Assembly (NCBI GenBank): GCA_964036315.1
Contig: OZ038488.1
Coordinates: forward strand, 69,463,342 to 69,527,341
Direction: 5' to 3'
DNA from: Acanthosepion esculentum
Lineage: Eukaryota > Mollusca > Cephalopoda > Sepiida > Sepiidae
DNA: 64,000 nt
Made by a program: the position numbers and the translations under genes. Each line of letters starts with the position of its first letter. The stretch's first letter is position 1. Below the pieces are notes generated by a model. The model was not told the DNA's origin and did not search any database. It was given only the letters and a program-made list of their open reading frames with translations. Positions 12,401-26,700 of this stretch are shown here, one piece after another.

Positions 12401-15400
12401 GCACTGTCATTACTTGGGCCGGTGATTGCACATTCATCACCTGGGCAGGAGACTGTACACTCATCACCTGTGGTGGAGACTGTGGCTGTTGCTTGATAAG
12501 GTTTTGTTGCTGAGCTTGTTGTTGCTGAGTTTGTTGTTGCTGCTGTTGCAGCTGAATCTTAAGCTGCTGTTGCTGCAATTGCAAGTGCAGCTGCAACTGA
12601 GATTCCTGTAACTGTCGCTGCAGTTCTTCAATCTTTTTCTGCTGTTGCTTGACCAATTCTTCTTGACCCATTACCCCCCGTTGCTGAGTTGTCACTTGAG
12701 GTTGCATATGCTGCTGAGGAGAGACTTTTGGTACTGATGCTAAACTTTGACCAAAATCATTTTGGGAATTCCCATGATCAATGTCCATTGGAGCATTTTC
12801 CCCAGGTGCCACTGATGGAGGTCGTGAGATTTGGTCAACTGTTATTGGAACATTGCTCAAGGCATTGTTCAGGTGGTTTTTGTGCATCAAGAAATTGGTG
12901 CTTAAGTCCAGCTTGTCAATGGACATGTTAGACAAAGTCTGATTTGAAGTTTCCTTGCTGTTGGGAGAGTTTGGCGGCGATACATTTGTAAGCATAGATT
13001 CCTCGGCTGTATAGACCACAGCCTGAACTGTTGGTTGGGAAATGTTGCTGTTGTTATCAAGAATACTGCTGGGGATCTGACTAGTAGGGGTGGGAGTGGT
13101 GGGAGTAGAAATCGAAGGGGAGGAGGAGGAGGTGCTGTTATTTGATTTTGTTTCTATGAAGTTTCTGAGCCGTTCAATCAACTGAGGTTTGGACCCAGAA
13201 ACAGTCAAGTTCCTCTTCTTAAGTTCAGCTCTTAAATCAGCAACTTTCATCTCTTCCAGGTTAGAAAGAGGTTTCAGTAGAGTAGGATTATTAGCATTTA
13301 CAACATGCTGCTGCTGCTGCTGCTGCTGCTGAAGCTGATGGTGGGCAGGAGAAGGACAGGGCGAAGGGTGAGAAATTTGGTTTTGATGGATTTGTGTTTG
13401 TGGAATCATGGTTATGTGATGCTGGTGGTGTTGCTGCTGCTGCTGCTGCTGCAGCTGTGAAAGTGGTGGCGGAGGGGGCGGTGGTGGTGGGGGTGGCGGA
13501 GGCGGTGTCTGTTGAGGCTGGTGCTGGTGTTTTTGCGGCACAGACGGCGAAGGAGACTGCCGCATTGCCGGCTGAGATAAGGTGGTTGTGGCCACCGGTG
13601 ATGGTGTTGATGCAGAAACTGTCACCATCATGCTGCCAGGAGAATTCACATGTTGGTTCTCCCCAACTTTGGGTACTGTTGCCACTGCTGCTGCTGCTGC
13701 TGCTGCAGCAGTTGAGCTGGCCAACAAATTCTTTTGCTGGAATTCTAACTGCCACTGGAGAAAGAGCTGCTGCTGCTGCAGTAGGATGTGATACGGCGTT
13801 TCAGAATTATTAGCAAGATTCTGAGCAGCATTCTGGATATTTTTAACAATGTTTGGTGGACCCTTGTATTCATGGAATTTGATAACCTTTGCCTTTGGCT
13901 GGGTTTTTGGTTTTGGCTTTTTTGGCCGGGATTTATGTTGATTAGAGCTACTGGAATTTCCATTTCTGGAATTTGAAGAATGTGTGGTGGATGTCGTTTG
14001 CCGATTCCCCACAATTGAGTGGCCTGATGGAACAGCGTAGGGCTGCCCTGGTGGGATGGTAACAGTCGTCTTGGATACTGGAGTACTCGGCCCCTGGTTT
14101 GTAACCCGTGTGATCAGTGAGCCAAAATCTATGGTGCTGGCAATGCTGGACCCAGGGCTGCCAATATCTGACAGGTTAGAGTCCTCCTCCTGGGTAGGAG
14201 AAAGAGCTTCATCACTGTTGCTCTCCTCTTCACAGGTAAACTGCTGCTTTACTCTATGATCAAGCTCTTCGCCATCACTTGTTCGCTGGAATTTGATCAG
14301 ACCTTCTGTAAAAATTAAAAGAAAAAAAAGAAAAAAAAAGAAAAAAAGTAAAGAATGAAAAGGAATGCTTAGATTTGATTTCTTTGACACCAATCCAAAA
14401 AGCTTTCTATGAAGAATGGTTATTTAAGAAAAGAGACATTGTCAGCATTTAAGGGTTTTGGTTGTTCTCTTCTAAGGATATTATCCACATCTTTGTTTCC
14501 TATTATATCAGTGTTTTCTAGTCACCAAATATTATGGTGCATATTGTTTACCTAAACAAATTTATGTAAAACTGTAGTTAATTCAAGAAATTAAAGACTT
14601 TCAGAGTCTATAATTACAATCAATTCATTTTTCTGTGAATTTCTGCAATTAGTAGTTATCTGTAATTACATTATTTACCTGCGGACAATTGTCCTCATTT
14701 TTGTTGTTATCACCACATTTTGGCCATTGTGCCCTCCAGCTTTTATCAGGTACATATCAATCTGGGTAACCTACAGGGAATTCTTAACTGTAAACTTTAT
14801 TTAATCTAGGGTGCATAGGCTGGTTTTCTTTTTCACAGTCCATGTCTAGGGATATCTCATCTAGTTCTTTATTTAGTACAGTTCAGTGGAAACACTGCAA
14901 GCAATAACTGAGCCATACTAAATAAAGAACTAGTCAAGATATCCTTAGACATAGACTGTGAAACAAAAAACCTCTCCCCATAGATTAAATAAAGGGTCCA
15001 ATTTGAAATCCCCTGTAGGGGACCCACATGCAACTGATGAAGACTGGAGGACATAACTGCCAAAACGTGATAACAAGAACAAAGATGAATATAATAGTCT
15101 GCAGGTAATAATAATTCATTTTTATATACTAAAGCCTATCATACAAGAAATATCAGGTTGTCTACAAATTAAAATCATGTTTTCAGATGTTTCCATGTTA
15201 GAAAAATTAAATTTGTCAAAAACAATTTTCATTATTAGCAATGACAAAACCTCAACATGAAATGGTTTTATTCCTTGCTGAAAAAATTTTGAATCTTCTG
15301 AATATAGGAGAAATTAATTTCTTCTTTACTTATAAAGATTTTTTTCTTTTTTTTTATAGAGAAAGTGTTCCAGGAATTTGATAGACATATTAAGGTGCTA

Positions 15401-17753
15401 GCTGTTTGTGTTAAGAGGATACATCAAAATATTTGAATTCAACAATCTGATCTTTCCCTAAATTTATTTGTGGTTATGCAAGACTACAAATAGATTTAGA
15501 GAAAGATCAAATTGTTGAATTCAAATATGGACATGAAAATCTTCATTGGCAACACTTGAATTAAAGTCTATAAAGCTGGAAATGCTGAACCCAGCAGTGC
15601 CAATGATTGTCCAATTAAGATTTTTCTTATTGGGTGAGAAATTTGATTATATTTTCTTGAAGAATTACACTTTCTGCTGACCAATGAGTGAGATTATCAA
15701 CAAAAATGTGCTACTCTTTATTCATTCAAGTTGTTAATAATAAATATCTGACTCATTCTACAAGCTCACAATAGATCAAATTTAGTATATTTCACCAACT
15801 GCTCTATAACCCTATGGAAATGAGGGTTTGGTTTAGATGTTGGTAATTGATTTTCATCCAGAATCCCAATATAAAACAATTAATTTTCAACCAGGTATTT
15901 TTTTTTAATTGCTAATAATAATTATGTTCTTGACAAATTTAACTTGTCATATCTGAATAAGTCTTTATTCCATTTCCAAAAATATTACATAAGTATCCAA
16001 ACAAACACATAAACAACATTCTAATAAAATTCTGAATGGCAAAACCAGTAATTACTATCTACCAATGTTGCCAAATATTTTAACAGCATCCCTGAACACT
16101 GAATTTTGCAGAGCTGGCAAATGTTAAGGTGGAAACAATTTCAGTATGTCTTCATTTAGTTCTATCTAAGAAATTGTATGCAAAAAAAAAAAAACAAAAA
16201 AAAAAAAAAATCACATCTGTTTCCTGTTGATTGAAGAAAATGAAAAACAACTTTGTGCAAATGTTTCATGTGCCTATCACAGCATGTCAGTCATCGAAAA
16301 TCAACAAAGTCAAAAGTTAGTAAGAAATGCTGGAGCAATTGTGTGAAGTTCCAACTGTCTCAGCATATAAATATTGAATATGAAAAGATCAGAATACTTC
16401 AGGTGTTTTCAGTCATTTATTTATGTTTTTTTTTTTTCGTTTTTTTTTTCCTGTTCCAGAGTTTCAATGCCATTTCATATTCCAAAATTGTGATGTCAAT
16501 ATACATGCACTATTTTCTTGGATTTTTAATGTTTTTCATTTTGCAACCATCTGGAACATCCTTGTAACTCAAATGAGGCTTACAACAATTGGTTTGGAAG
16601 CCTCTACTCTATACAAGGTAATGAATTAATCGGTAAAGAATCTAACAACTGAAATAATATAACAAAGACAAGGATAATAGTCAAGAAGAACTGCTTCTTT
16701 TTTTCTTTGCTTCTAACAATAGCAGTTCATTACAAGTAATGTAAAAAGCAAGTGTTGAAATTGCCAACATGTATTCTGTCTGGAATGAAAGAGGCCAAAG
16801 ACAAAAACTGATCTTCACACAATTGAATAAACAGGCAGAAAGCTTGACCGTAAACCAGAGTGGGGGAGGGACATTATTCTGACACAATGATTTTCTAAAA
16901 TATGAAACAAGTCTGTCAAGAAACAAAGTGTTACTGAAAACCAGAAAGTTTTATTTGAATCTTGAAATATTTTTAAAATCATCAACCAATTTCTTTTAGG
17001 AATAGCTTGGTGGTAATGCATTTGGATTAAAGTTCGTAGAGTTTAAAGCTCAATTCTTAGTACCAAGAGTCGAGTTACGAAAGACATAAAAAAGAAAAGA
17101 AAATTGAAATCTTCAAACCTTAAAGAGCAAAAAAATAGATGAGAGAAAAACACCAAATCAGGAAACAAGATATCAGAAAAGCAGAAAAAAATCCTAGAGA
17201 ATATTGCAATCATGAATGCCATTTTGATCATAGGTGAGAAATAGTTCTAGTTAAGTGAATTTTTAATTTTAAAATATATTTTTATAAAAAGAATTGAAGA
17301 TCAAAAAGCACACACACAATTAAGGAATCTTAAAGCATATGTTTAAATTTTAAAAAAAAAAAGAAAAAAAAAAAAAGAAAAATTTAGACATACAAACCTT
17401 TAGACCTCCTATATTTCAAGACTGAAGCTGGACTTTCTACTGACAATACTATTTAAAAAATGAAAAAAAATTCAGCAACTAATTTTAGCAACAAATTTGA
17501 AACAAACAGGCAACTAAATAAAGAGACAGGGGCATAAAATAATTGTAAATACTTTCTCGGTCAGGGTTAGGGTTTGATGGAATGGAGAACGATTGATACC
17601 CTTTAATCAAACTAACAACTCCATCCTGGTACTTAGTTTTGTATGGTATAAAAATTAAAAATCCTTTGAAGCATTATAAGAAAAACAGAAAGATGAAAAT
17701 GGAAATATGTATAAAGTTAACAGGTTTAAAAATACTTAGTAATAAAAACAAAA

Positions 17754-17797
<44 letters not shown>

Positions 17798-20700
17798 ATG
17801 TATGTTTATGTATGTTCTGGGCTACAATGAAAAGCACAAAATATATGTTGGCAAGTATTCAACAGTTTGTTGGTATATATGGTGATAGATATTGGGCCTG
17901 TGCCAAATTAACGAAAGAGTAATTATGTGTGTGTATATATATGTGTGTATACACACAGAATTACCCAAATGCTCAGAGAATTTGAACAGCATTCACAAAT
18001 TAAATATACAACTGACTTTTGATACAACCCTTTATGAATTGAGTGTAAACATGCCTAAGGGGGACCATCTGTGAAAGATGGTAGAAACTAAGGGGTTAGG
18101 GTAATTTATTTCATGGTCAAATTCTCTGAACTTACATTTTATAAAAATACTTTAAAAAAAGATTGGCAATAAAATAAAAATACATAAATATAAAAAACAG
18201 TTTCTTTCAGTAAAATTTAAAAAAGAAAGACAAAAAAAGCTTATATGAAATTCAAACAAAAAAAAAAGATTATATTTTTGGAAACAAAAATTAAAAATCA
18301 CAAACAATTTGATTCTGTAAAGAAAATAACCAAATCTGCTTTGAATTCACAAAAAAAAAAAAAAAAACAAAAAAAAAAAAAAACATTCATGTCTTATTTT
18401 TTATTGCAATCTTGAAATGTTTTATTAATACCATGATAATAATAATACAATAGAGAAAATATGTGAAAATTATGAGAATTTTATGTTTTTTCCAGGCCAG
18501 CAGAACTTCTGCCAAAAAAAAAAAGTGCTCAATAGATAACTAGAGCTATAATGTTCAATAAATAAAGAAAAGTTCAAGTGACTTAACTGACCAGATAAGT
18601 CACTTGAACTTTCCTTAATTTAGTGAATACTAATAACATTACATTGACAAATTGCAATAAGCATTTAACAGAACTTTTAAATCTAGCATAAATAATAGTA
18701 TATAAGTGAAAAAGTCTAAATATCAAAATGGTTTATGGTAGCTAAACAGATAATATTTAAAAAAAAAGAATGTTAATCTGAGGCAAAGAGTTGCTATGTT
18801 ACTTTCCATGCAGACAAGAGTTACTTAAAAGTTAAATATTTTACTGATACAAGAAATCGTCAGTAAATGTTTGAAAATGTGAAAAATTGTAAATGCTCAG
18901 AAAAATTGCCAATTCTGAATAGGAAAATGTGAGCGAAAAAAGAAACTGAGATTTGGTACAAAAGTTAAAAGAACCTGGCATAGAAAAAAAAAAAAAAATT
19001 TAAATAATAAATTAAACTTCATTGCCCATTATAATTTTTTTTTTTTTTTAAATATATTTCAACCAGAATTAAAAATGATAAACAAATCAGTATGATCACT
19101 ATGCAGTTTATTTGACTCATGCAATTGCTTTATATTATAGTAATAACAGAAAAAAAACAATTTAGTTGAGTAGATAACTGAAGAAAATATCTTTAAACTC
19201 TGACATTAAGTATTATATAATAATCAGTATGTTTAAACCTAATGCAAAAACTTTACTACAAACAAAGACTAATATTAAATCTGCAACAATTTTAGATACA
19301 ACAAACTCAAACTGCATATAACTGAAAAGATTAATGGTTTAAAGTTAAATAAAGTTAATATCTATATTATTAATTAACTTTAAAGTTAATACCTGTACTT
19401 TGACATTCTGATGTCAAAGACATTCTAGAAACAATTTGCAGATCATACCTTCAATTTTTAGCTTAAAATTTTACATATTAAAAATTTAACAAAGCAGGCA
19501 TTATGAAATCTATATAGGTATTAAAAACAAACCCTATAAATGACTTAAAAAATTAAGCTGAAATATCAATTTGTAATTACTGGCTTAGATTCTCAAAACA
19601 AAAGATGAGAAAAGGCAAGAGTAAAAAAAAAATTTGAAAATTTTTGAAAAAAATCTCAAAATTATGCAAAATGTATCAAACATTTGCCAATAAAATAAAT
19701 GTTTAATAATTTGAACCTGGAAGTGAATACACCTTCCCAAGAAGTATTATTACATGACTATTGACCTGAAGCAGGTAAATTTATTAATTACCTGGCAATG
19801 AGGCCAAAGTGCTCATGACAAAGTGATGAAATGTACATACTAAGAGGAATTTTGGATTTTCTAAACAGCAACACAAAAACAAGACAAAAATAAAAGCTAA
19901 AAACTATATGCAAACATAGAACTAGACATTTTTTTAAAAATATAAAAAACTATATCGGTAACAAATGCTTACAGGTATATAAACATGTAGACAGATTAAG
20001 CCAATTGTGATTTATAATAGAGACACAAATGTAAAAGAATGAGCCATGCTTAAAAAAAATCATATAGAACTTAATATATTTAGTCAGATGTCATGGCTGA
20101 GAAAGATACTAGGCTGGGATTTGCTATCAGTGCAGGTATATAATTAATGCAACCAGGTGATACATGCCACTTTATGTAAACAATACAAGAGGCACAGGAT
20201 AAAAATAAATTATAAATAAATTGGACAGGCAAAAAGATTGGCATTTACCTTTACTGGTGTTAAAGAACGGCTTTGAGCTTATATCCCTCAGTTTGATACC
20301 TTTAAATTCAAATATAGTTGCAGAAGATGCTCTTAGTAAGTCACTCCAGTGCAAAAAAACAACATGCATGTCAATCATAGGAAAAATAACAATAACACTG
20401 TCAACATTTTTTTTAAGCATCACACAAGAAGAGGAATGAAGTTTTAGTATTACCATTTTTGCGATCAAAGTTCTTAAAAAGAGGATTTAACTAGTTGAAA
20501 ATATTTTTTGAATAACTTATATTATTCCAGATAATTTTCAAAATGAGACTATCATATATAATGGGATATTCATCCAGTTCATATTTTATTTTTAAATTAA
20601 AAGTCAATTTTTCATGTGCATTAAATATTTGACAACTGCTAAGACTAGCACTTGTTGCTTCACACTTGATTGATATGTGCTTACAGATATAAAAATAAAT

Positions 20701-23700
20701 AAATGGAAACATGAAATTATTCCAAAATGATTTTTGAATGCTTCCTTTTTCACCTCCAAATATAAATATTATGGTTTCATTATCTTTTTTTGTTTTTGGT
20801 AAAAACAGCTTTGAACTGAACTTCAAAATTGAAAAAGTCTGGAGATGATTATTTAGGAATTTCAAGTGTCAGGAAAACTTCCAGGTGACTGAAGATCTTG
20901 TTTGGAATTGGAAAAAGTTTATAAACTCTGCCTCAGAAAAGAAATAATCAGGAAATTCCTACAGACTTATCAAAAGAAGCATGAAAATTTTTGCCCCAAA
21001 ACTCTTTGTAAAGGTTTAAGGAATTTTAACATTTCAACAGCTGTGATCTCTGTTTATCTATTAGATTGATGCAAATCTTCTTAGCTTCCTGCATAATATT
21101 AGGGAAATCTTAAAAGTGTCTTTGAAATTTACTCTCTCCCTTACTGCTTACGTAATCAGCCAACTATAGCTTTTATAAGCCTTAGAAAAAATACAGAAGC
21201 TAAATGAACACTAGTCAGCATTGGTTTTTCATTTCTAATTTGATATAGAATAAAATCATTTTATGGAATAAACAGTCACTAACAATGAAAAATGGATTTA
21301 TGAAAAAGCAAAATGGACACAAACATGCCTAACTCAGGAAAGACTAACATCTCAAACAAAATAGAATTTACTAGAGGAAAAGTAGTTTGAAGAAAATTCT
21401 TTATTATAAATTGTTGGAAGTTGGTTAGATTGTTATTAGTTGAATGCTACAGTGAGCAATTTGCTTGTTTGAATGATTCCTTGAAAAAGGGGGGAAAAAA
21501 AATTTTCCCTGGGCAAAGAAGTTGACCAGTGATTTTGATGCAATACTCATTCTCTTGTTTTAAATGTAATAAAGCAAATGTTTATAGATTTGGTGTGGGA
21601 AGTTCTTCTGTATGTTTATTCTGTAGGCATATTCACCTTCAAACACCTTCATTTGCTCATCAATTTCAACAAGAAGTTTTAAAGAATTCACTGTTGAAAC
21701 AAAAATCTTTATGGTGAATAACATTAGATAACTGAAAGATGATATGGTGTGATAGGAAGACAGAGAAAATAATGATTGTTAAAAAATTTCTGAACCTGGA
21801 AATTTTTGCACCAGTAATACAATTTAGATGTCAAGATCGTATATGATTGGAGAAAGCCAGGGAAAATACTTTGGTGTTTGAATAACAATGCTATGGACTT
21901 ATATCATTAAAAGGTTTTGTTCACAAAAGACTCTGGAAACTTTTGCATCAACCTAATATATCAGTTATTTTCAAACTGCAATGTTACACATAATGATGGC
22001 CATGTCAGTCTCAATTGGAAATTGATAGATATTCAAACAGCATGATGTAAAATATAAAAATTACAATGAAAACCTGGGTTAACATATCAGGGTAAGGCCT
22101 ATTATTTCTTATGTCTTATAGACTTAGGAAAGGCTTAGATTCTGGAGTTAGCAGACTGTAAAAATGGCTGATATAAATAAATACACACACACACAAAGAG
22201 GGAGCTGAAAATTTTTTAGTCCAACCAAGAGCTTTTCCCCACTCCTCATATATATCATTTTGGAAAGTATCTAGCCATTTAATGTTTAATACTAATAAAA
22301 ACATACCCTATGTTTGTTAATGGCACCTTAATCTCCTTCAAATTACTGCTCTTGGAAGCTTATACATTTATTCCTTTCACTTTTCAAAACAATCTGCAAA
22401 ATCCTTTTAGGGATCACCATCAGCTGCTTCATTATGTTCTCCTTAATTCATTATTTTGTCCATGGTGTGAAAGTAAGCTTTTAATGGCGATTTTAGCTTT
22501 GGAAATGGCCAAAGCCACAGAGAGATAAATAAGGTAGACTGGCAAGGTGGGCAGTGGGAAATTTTGTCATAAGATAAAATAAACTCTGAATGAAACATCA
22601 TCATTGTGAATGAGAGCGCGCTCACATGAACTCAGTCATTAATGCTGCACTATAATTCCATTCCATGGGATGATGCCTGTTTCCTCATGTGCAGTAATGT
22701 CCACTCTGACTGGTTGTCAGTTTACATCAAGGTCACAAGACCATTCAAATTGGCTGGTAGCTTCATAGGCAGGTAGGTGATACACACACACACACACACA
22801 CACATATATACATGCACACACAAAAATGTAAGATGAAGTGCTGAAAGGATCTTGACTCATCCAAAAAGTTCTTAAACAAAAACTTAATGTTTGATTATTT
22901 AGGAAGTAAGTTGAAAACCTTTTAGCAGCCTCTCATAACATTATTCATGTGTGGTAAATTGGTGATATTTATATAAAATAAATGACAATGAAAATATATA
23001 ATACAAATAAAATTCCTTTAAGAAAAGACAAAAACTGCCTAGCAGCACTAGATATCCTAAAAATGTTATCAGAAAAGAAAAAGTGTCAAGCAAAGTAAGG
23101 AATCCAAGTAGGTCTGAGAAGCCAAAAGTAGAAGGGATTTACTATGTAAAGAGACATATGCCCTATTGCTATGTTAGTCATGACTTGATAATTTAACAAT
23201 TATAATCCTTCATTGACAAAATATCTAAAATGAATATTACGAATGGAATGGTACAGAAATGCAAGGGATACAAAAGATTGAATAGATTCAATTCTCAAAG
23301 AATTGTACACAATTTTTACTGCAGAATTATTTTAAAAACTCTTGGATTGTACTGGCATCAATTCAACAAAAAATATTGAACTTTAATAGCATAATCCAGA
23401 CAAGACGTAAAATTGAAAATCAATGTTGCAAAAAATACAATGCAGAAGATCCAACAGAAAAGCAATTCTTCATTTTCATTAATTTTCATTTTAACTGAAA
23501 TTAGCCAGAAAGTAAATTAGCCATAAAATAAACAGGTCTAGATTTGTATAATGGAATGTACTTATATTTTTTCAAAGAAATTTATACTCATCCCATGACA
23601 ATCTTATGTCGACAGTAGCAAAACTAGAAACCTAATTGGTAGCTCAGTGGCTACAACCTTTATCTAGACAGAATAAGGTTTATATTTCAATTCCTGCTCT

Positions 23701-26700
23701 TTCTAATAGAAGATATAACGGTCTCTGAAGAAAGCTGTCTTACAACTTGACCAAAATGATATAACAATAACCAGACTTCTAGGAAAACAAAGTAAATAAA
23801 AACTAGGAAAAAAGAAACTGATTTAAAAGCAAGGACTCTCCATTCAGGTATAGCTGGTCATCTACTGCCTTGATACATTCTGAACAAAGGAAAGCAACAG
23901 ACCCTATGAGGTGTGCTGGTAGGTAAGTGGAAATGTCCTACAAAATTAATGAACTATTTATTCACACATTGTTGCCAAAATAAATAACCTTATTTTTATT
24001 ACAAGATTCAAAGCAATGACTTTCTAGTCATTTCTTGAAGCCACAAAATTTCCAATGACTTTGCTCACAGAATTTAACAATGGCTTCTTTGAGTAGAAAC
24101 TATATAAAGTACTGCTATAAAGAAAAATTATTAGTCTATATAATTATAGAGTGCAGATTTTGAGAGTTGGCTCTAAAATCAATAGAAATACCTCAACATT
24201 AAGTAAGTTACAAAGTCCAGTAAGAAGGTCTCTCTCTCTCAAAAAGAAAGAGAGTAAGTAGGTTAAAAGATGAAAATTTATCTAAGTGGATGCTTCAGAA
24301 AAAAACCCCAAAAAAAACAAAAAAAACTAGGTCTTTTCCCCTTCATTCACTCTTTTTTTGTGTGTCTATATTTTCTATGACATTTATCTCTCCACCCACC
24401 CATTTTTCTCTTTATCAATACAATCTTTTCTCCTCCCTCTAGACTTTCTTTTTCTTCTCATGTGTGTGTGAGAGAGAGAGAAAGAGAAGTAGCTTCTTTC
24501 TTTTTAGTCTTAAAAGATGGCTCAAAAGTCAAAAAGATAAATTTCATTCTTGGTACTATGTGGGTGGTGTGTTTAACCTATGTAGAGAACCCTTCTTCAG
24601 TCAACTTTGCAATATCTATGTGCAAGGAATAAATAGTCTGAAAAAGCTAATTTTGAGCAATAAAGAAAGAATTTCACCTTGATTTAAAGGTTGACATGAA
24701 AAAATTGTTGATTGAAGCGTTCAACTTTAAAAACAAGACTTCTCCCTAAGCATTTGCTTTACTTGCCACTGATTTGTGTCTCAGTTATGCGAAAAATGGA
24801 AGAGAAGACAGCCAGATGGAAAGGTCACAGTTCTCAAGATACAGATGCAGCTTAGAAACATAGAAACAATGTTTACAGGCAAAAGCACTGAATTCTTTGG
24901 TTGTTAAGATTCTCATTTTTCAGAGATTAGCTCTTGTGAGTTTGATGAAGAAAGAGTTCAAAAGGAATGGTAAGCATGATGAAGAGATATGAAAAATTAA
25001 AAAACAAAACAACAGAGGACAGCCTCAAAGAGGAAAATGGAAGGAATATAAGAGAAAAGAGGGTTAAACAGAGAGAGACTATTAGAAAATATGAGAGCAG
25101 ACTAAGAGAGATAGTGTGTGTGTGTGTGTGTGTGTGTGAGATAATAGGAGAGGACACAAAGGGAGCAGGAGAAATTGCCAGAAAATATATAGAGAGAAAC
25201 TGAGAAGAGAGGAAAGTAAATTGAGAGGGAGAAAGATAAGGAGAGTAAGATTGAGAAATGAGAGCAGACGACTGCAAGAGGGAGAAAGAGATTGAGAAAA
25301 GAGTAGGAGATGGCAAGAAAGGGAGGAAGATGATTGTGCAAAGAGTGTTTGAAAAGAGACTGGGCAAAAGAAAAGTGAATATAAGCAGGATAGAAAGGAA
25401 GTGGTAAAATATGAGTGCTGGAAAGAGAAAAGTGTCTCTGAGAGAATGAAAGAAAGTGTAAAGAAGGAAAATAAGACAGTGAAATAACTTTGCAACTGTA
25501 TGAAACACTTTTCTATTTTCGTATTTGTCAAAACTAAGTGTTTATAAGTCATAAACAAATTATTGAAGATAAGTTTCTCTAAAGAAACATAAAAGTGAGT
25601 TTCTACAGGAATGAAAGGCTGGAGACTATAAAGCCAGATAAGTGGAGTAAAGTGCTGTATAATGTTTGACATGAAAGTCAAAGAAAAACAAACCATGTCA
25701 AAAAATCCCAAAACCAAATACTTTCAAAGTATTATATGTGATCGAATAACCCCATTTAATGCAGGTAAAAAGAAATGACCACAATACAAAAATATTAATT
25801 CTAACAATTTCAACATCTTAAAACAGGTGTTTAATCAGCAAAATGTTAGATATTTGATGGAAGTAAAATATTACAGACTATTGTTTGCATTCATGTAAAA
25901 TTGACCAGATTTAAATAGTTACATTAATGATGAGGTTTTTGTAAAACATTTGCTTGTATTATTTTTTTTTAAGATAGCCTAATAGAAGAATTGAGCAGTG
26001 GAATTTAACTGCAAAATTTTCTAATGAAAATAAGATTTTACATAAAATGTCACTTTTTTGCAACCAAACAGAGATTAAGATTATATTTGTTACACAAATT
26101 AGATACATCTTTAAATTTTCAATACATTAGGTCAAATTATTTTTTAAAAATAGAGCCAAATTTGTTTTCTGTTTTCTTATTGTGGAACTACAGTGGAGTA
26201 ATGGATTATGGCTTGGATTGAGGAACTGAAGAACCAAATTCATATTCCATTAGAGTTCATTACATTCATCTTATGGGCTAATACCATTGGGAAAGGTATG
26301 AATCCATCTCTTTTGCTTCCAGCTATGGGTAAATAGCAAGACAGACGGGGTTCTATAGCCTTGGGTAGCAACGAGTCTAGAGAAGGAAAAACTCTGAATT
26401 CAAACAGGTGTGGAGAGGGTTGGGCTCTATCAGGCTATTTTGCCTGAGACACACCACTTCTGCTGTAACAGTTGTACATGTAGTGCCTCTACATGACTTG
26501 AAAGAGTTATGGGACTTGTGATCGTGATTGTAGATAGCTACAATACAGCTATCTTGAAATTATATGAAACAAAGTTTTGTTTCGTGGAGTGGTTTAGTTT
26601 CCAGTAACACATGTGTGACAAATCATTATTTCAGCAGACTGCAACCCCCTCAATTATTATGTGTGGGGCGAAGTTGAGCGAGAGACCAACAAAACTACTT

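Noticed and set aside
13394..13813. Open frames on the plus strand inside the MRTF exon (also 12426..12931 and 1230..1892)
   Set aside because: They are antisense shadows of the MRTF frame; their Ala, Leu or Val runs come from CAG and GCN repeats read on the other strand.
14306..14393. Met start at 14393 as the MRTF N-terminus
   Set aside because: The extra residues are a Phe/Leu run translated from the polypyrimidine tract of a splice acceptor; joining to the RPEL3 exon is in phase and gives conserved sequence.
23630..23705. A functional tRNA gene
   Set aside because: A-box is good but the B-box and stems are degenerate; spacing and body fit a SINE.
24927..25717. Two long minus-strand frames rich in Ser, Leu and Phe
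   Set aside because: Composition follows the pyrimidine bias of this tract; both read through a TG/CA microsatellite and no domain is visible.
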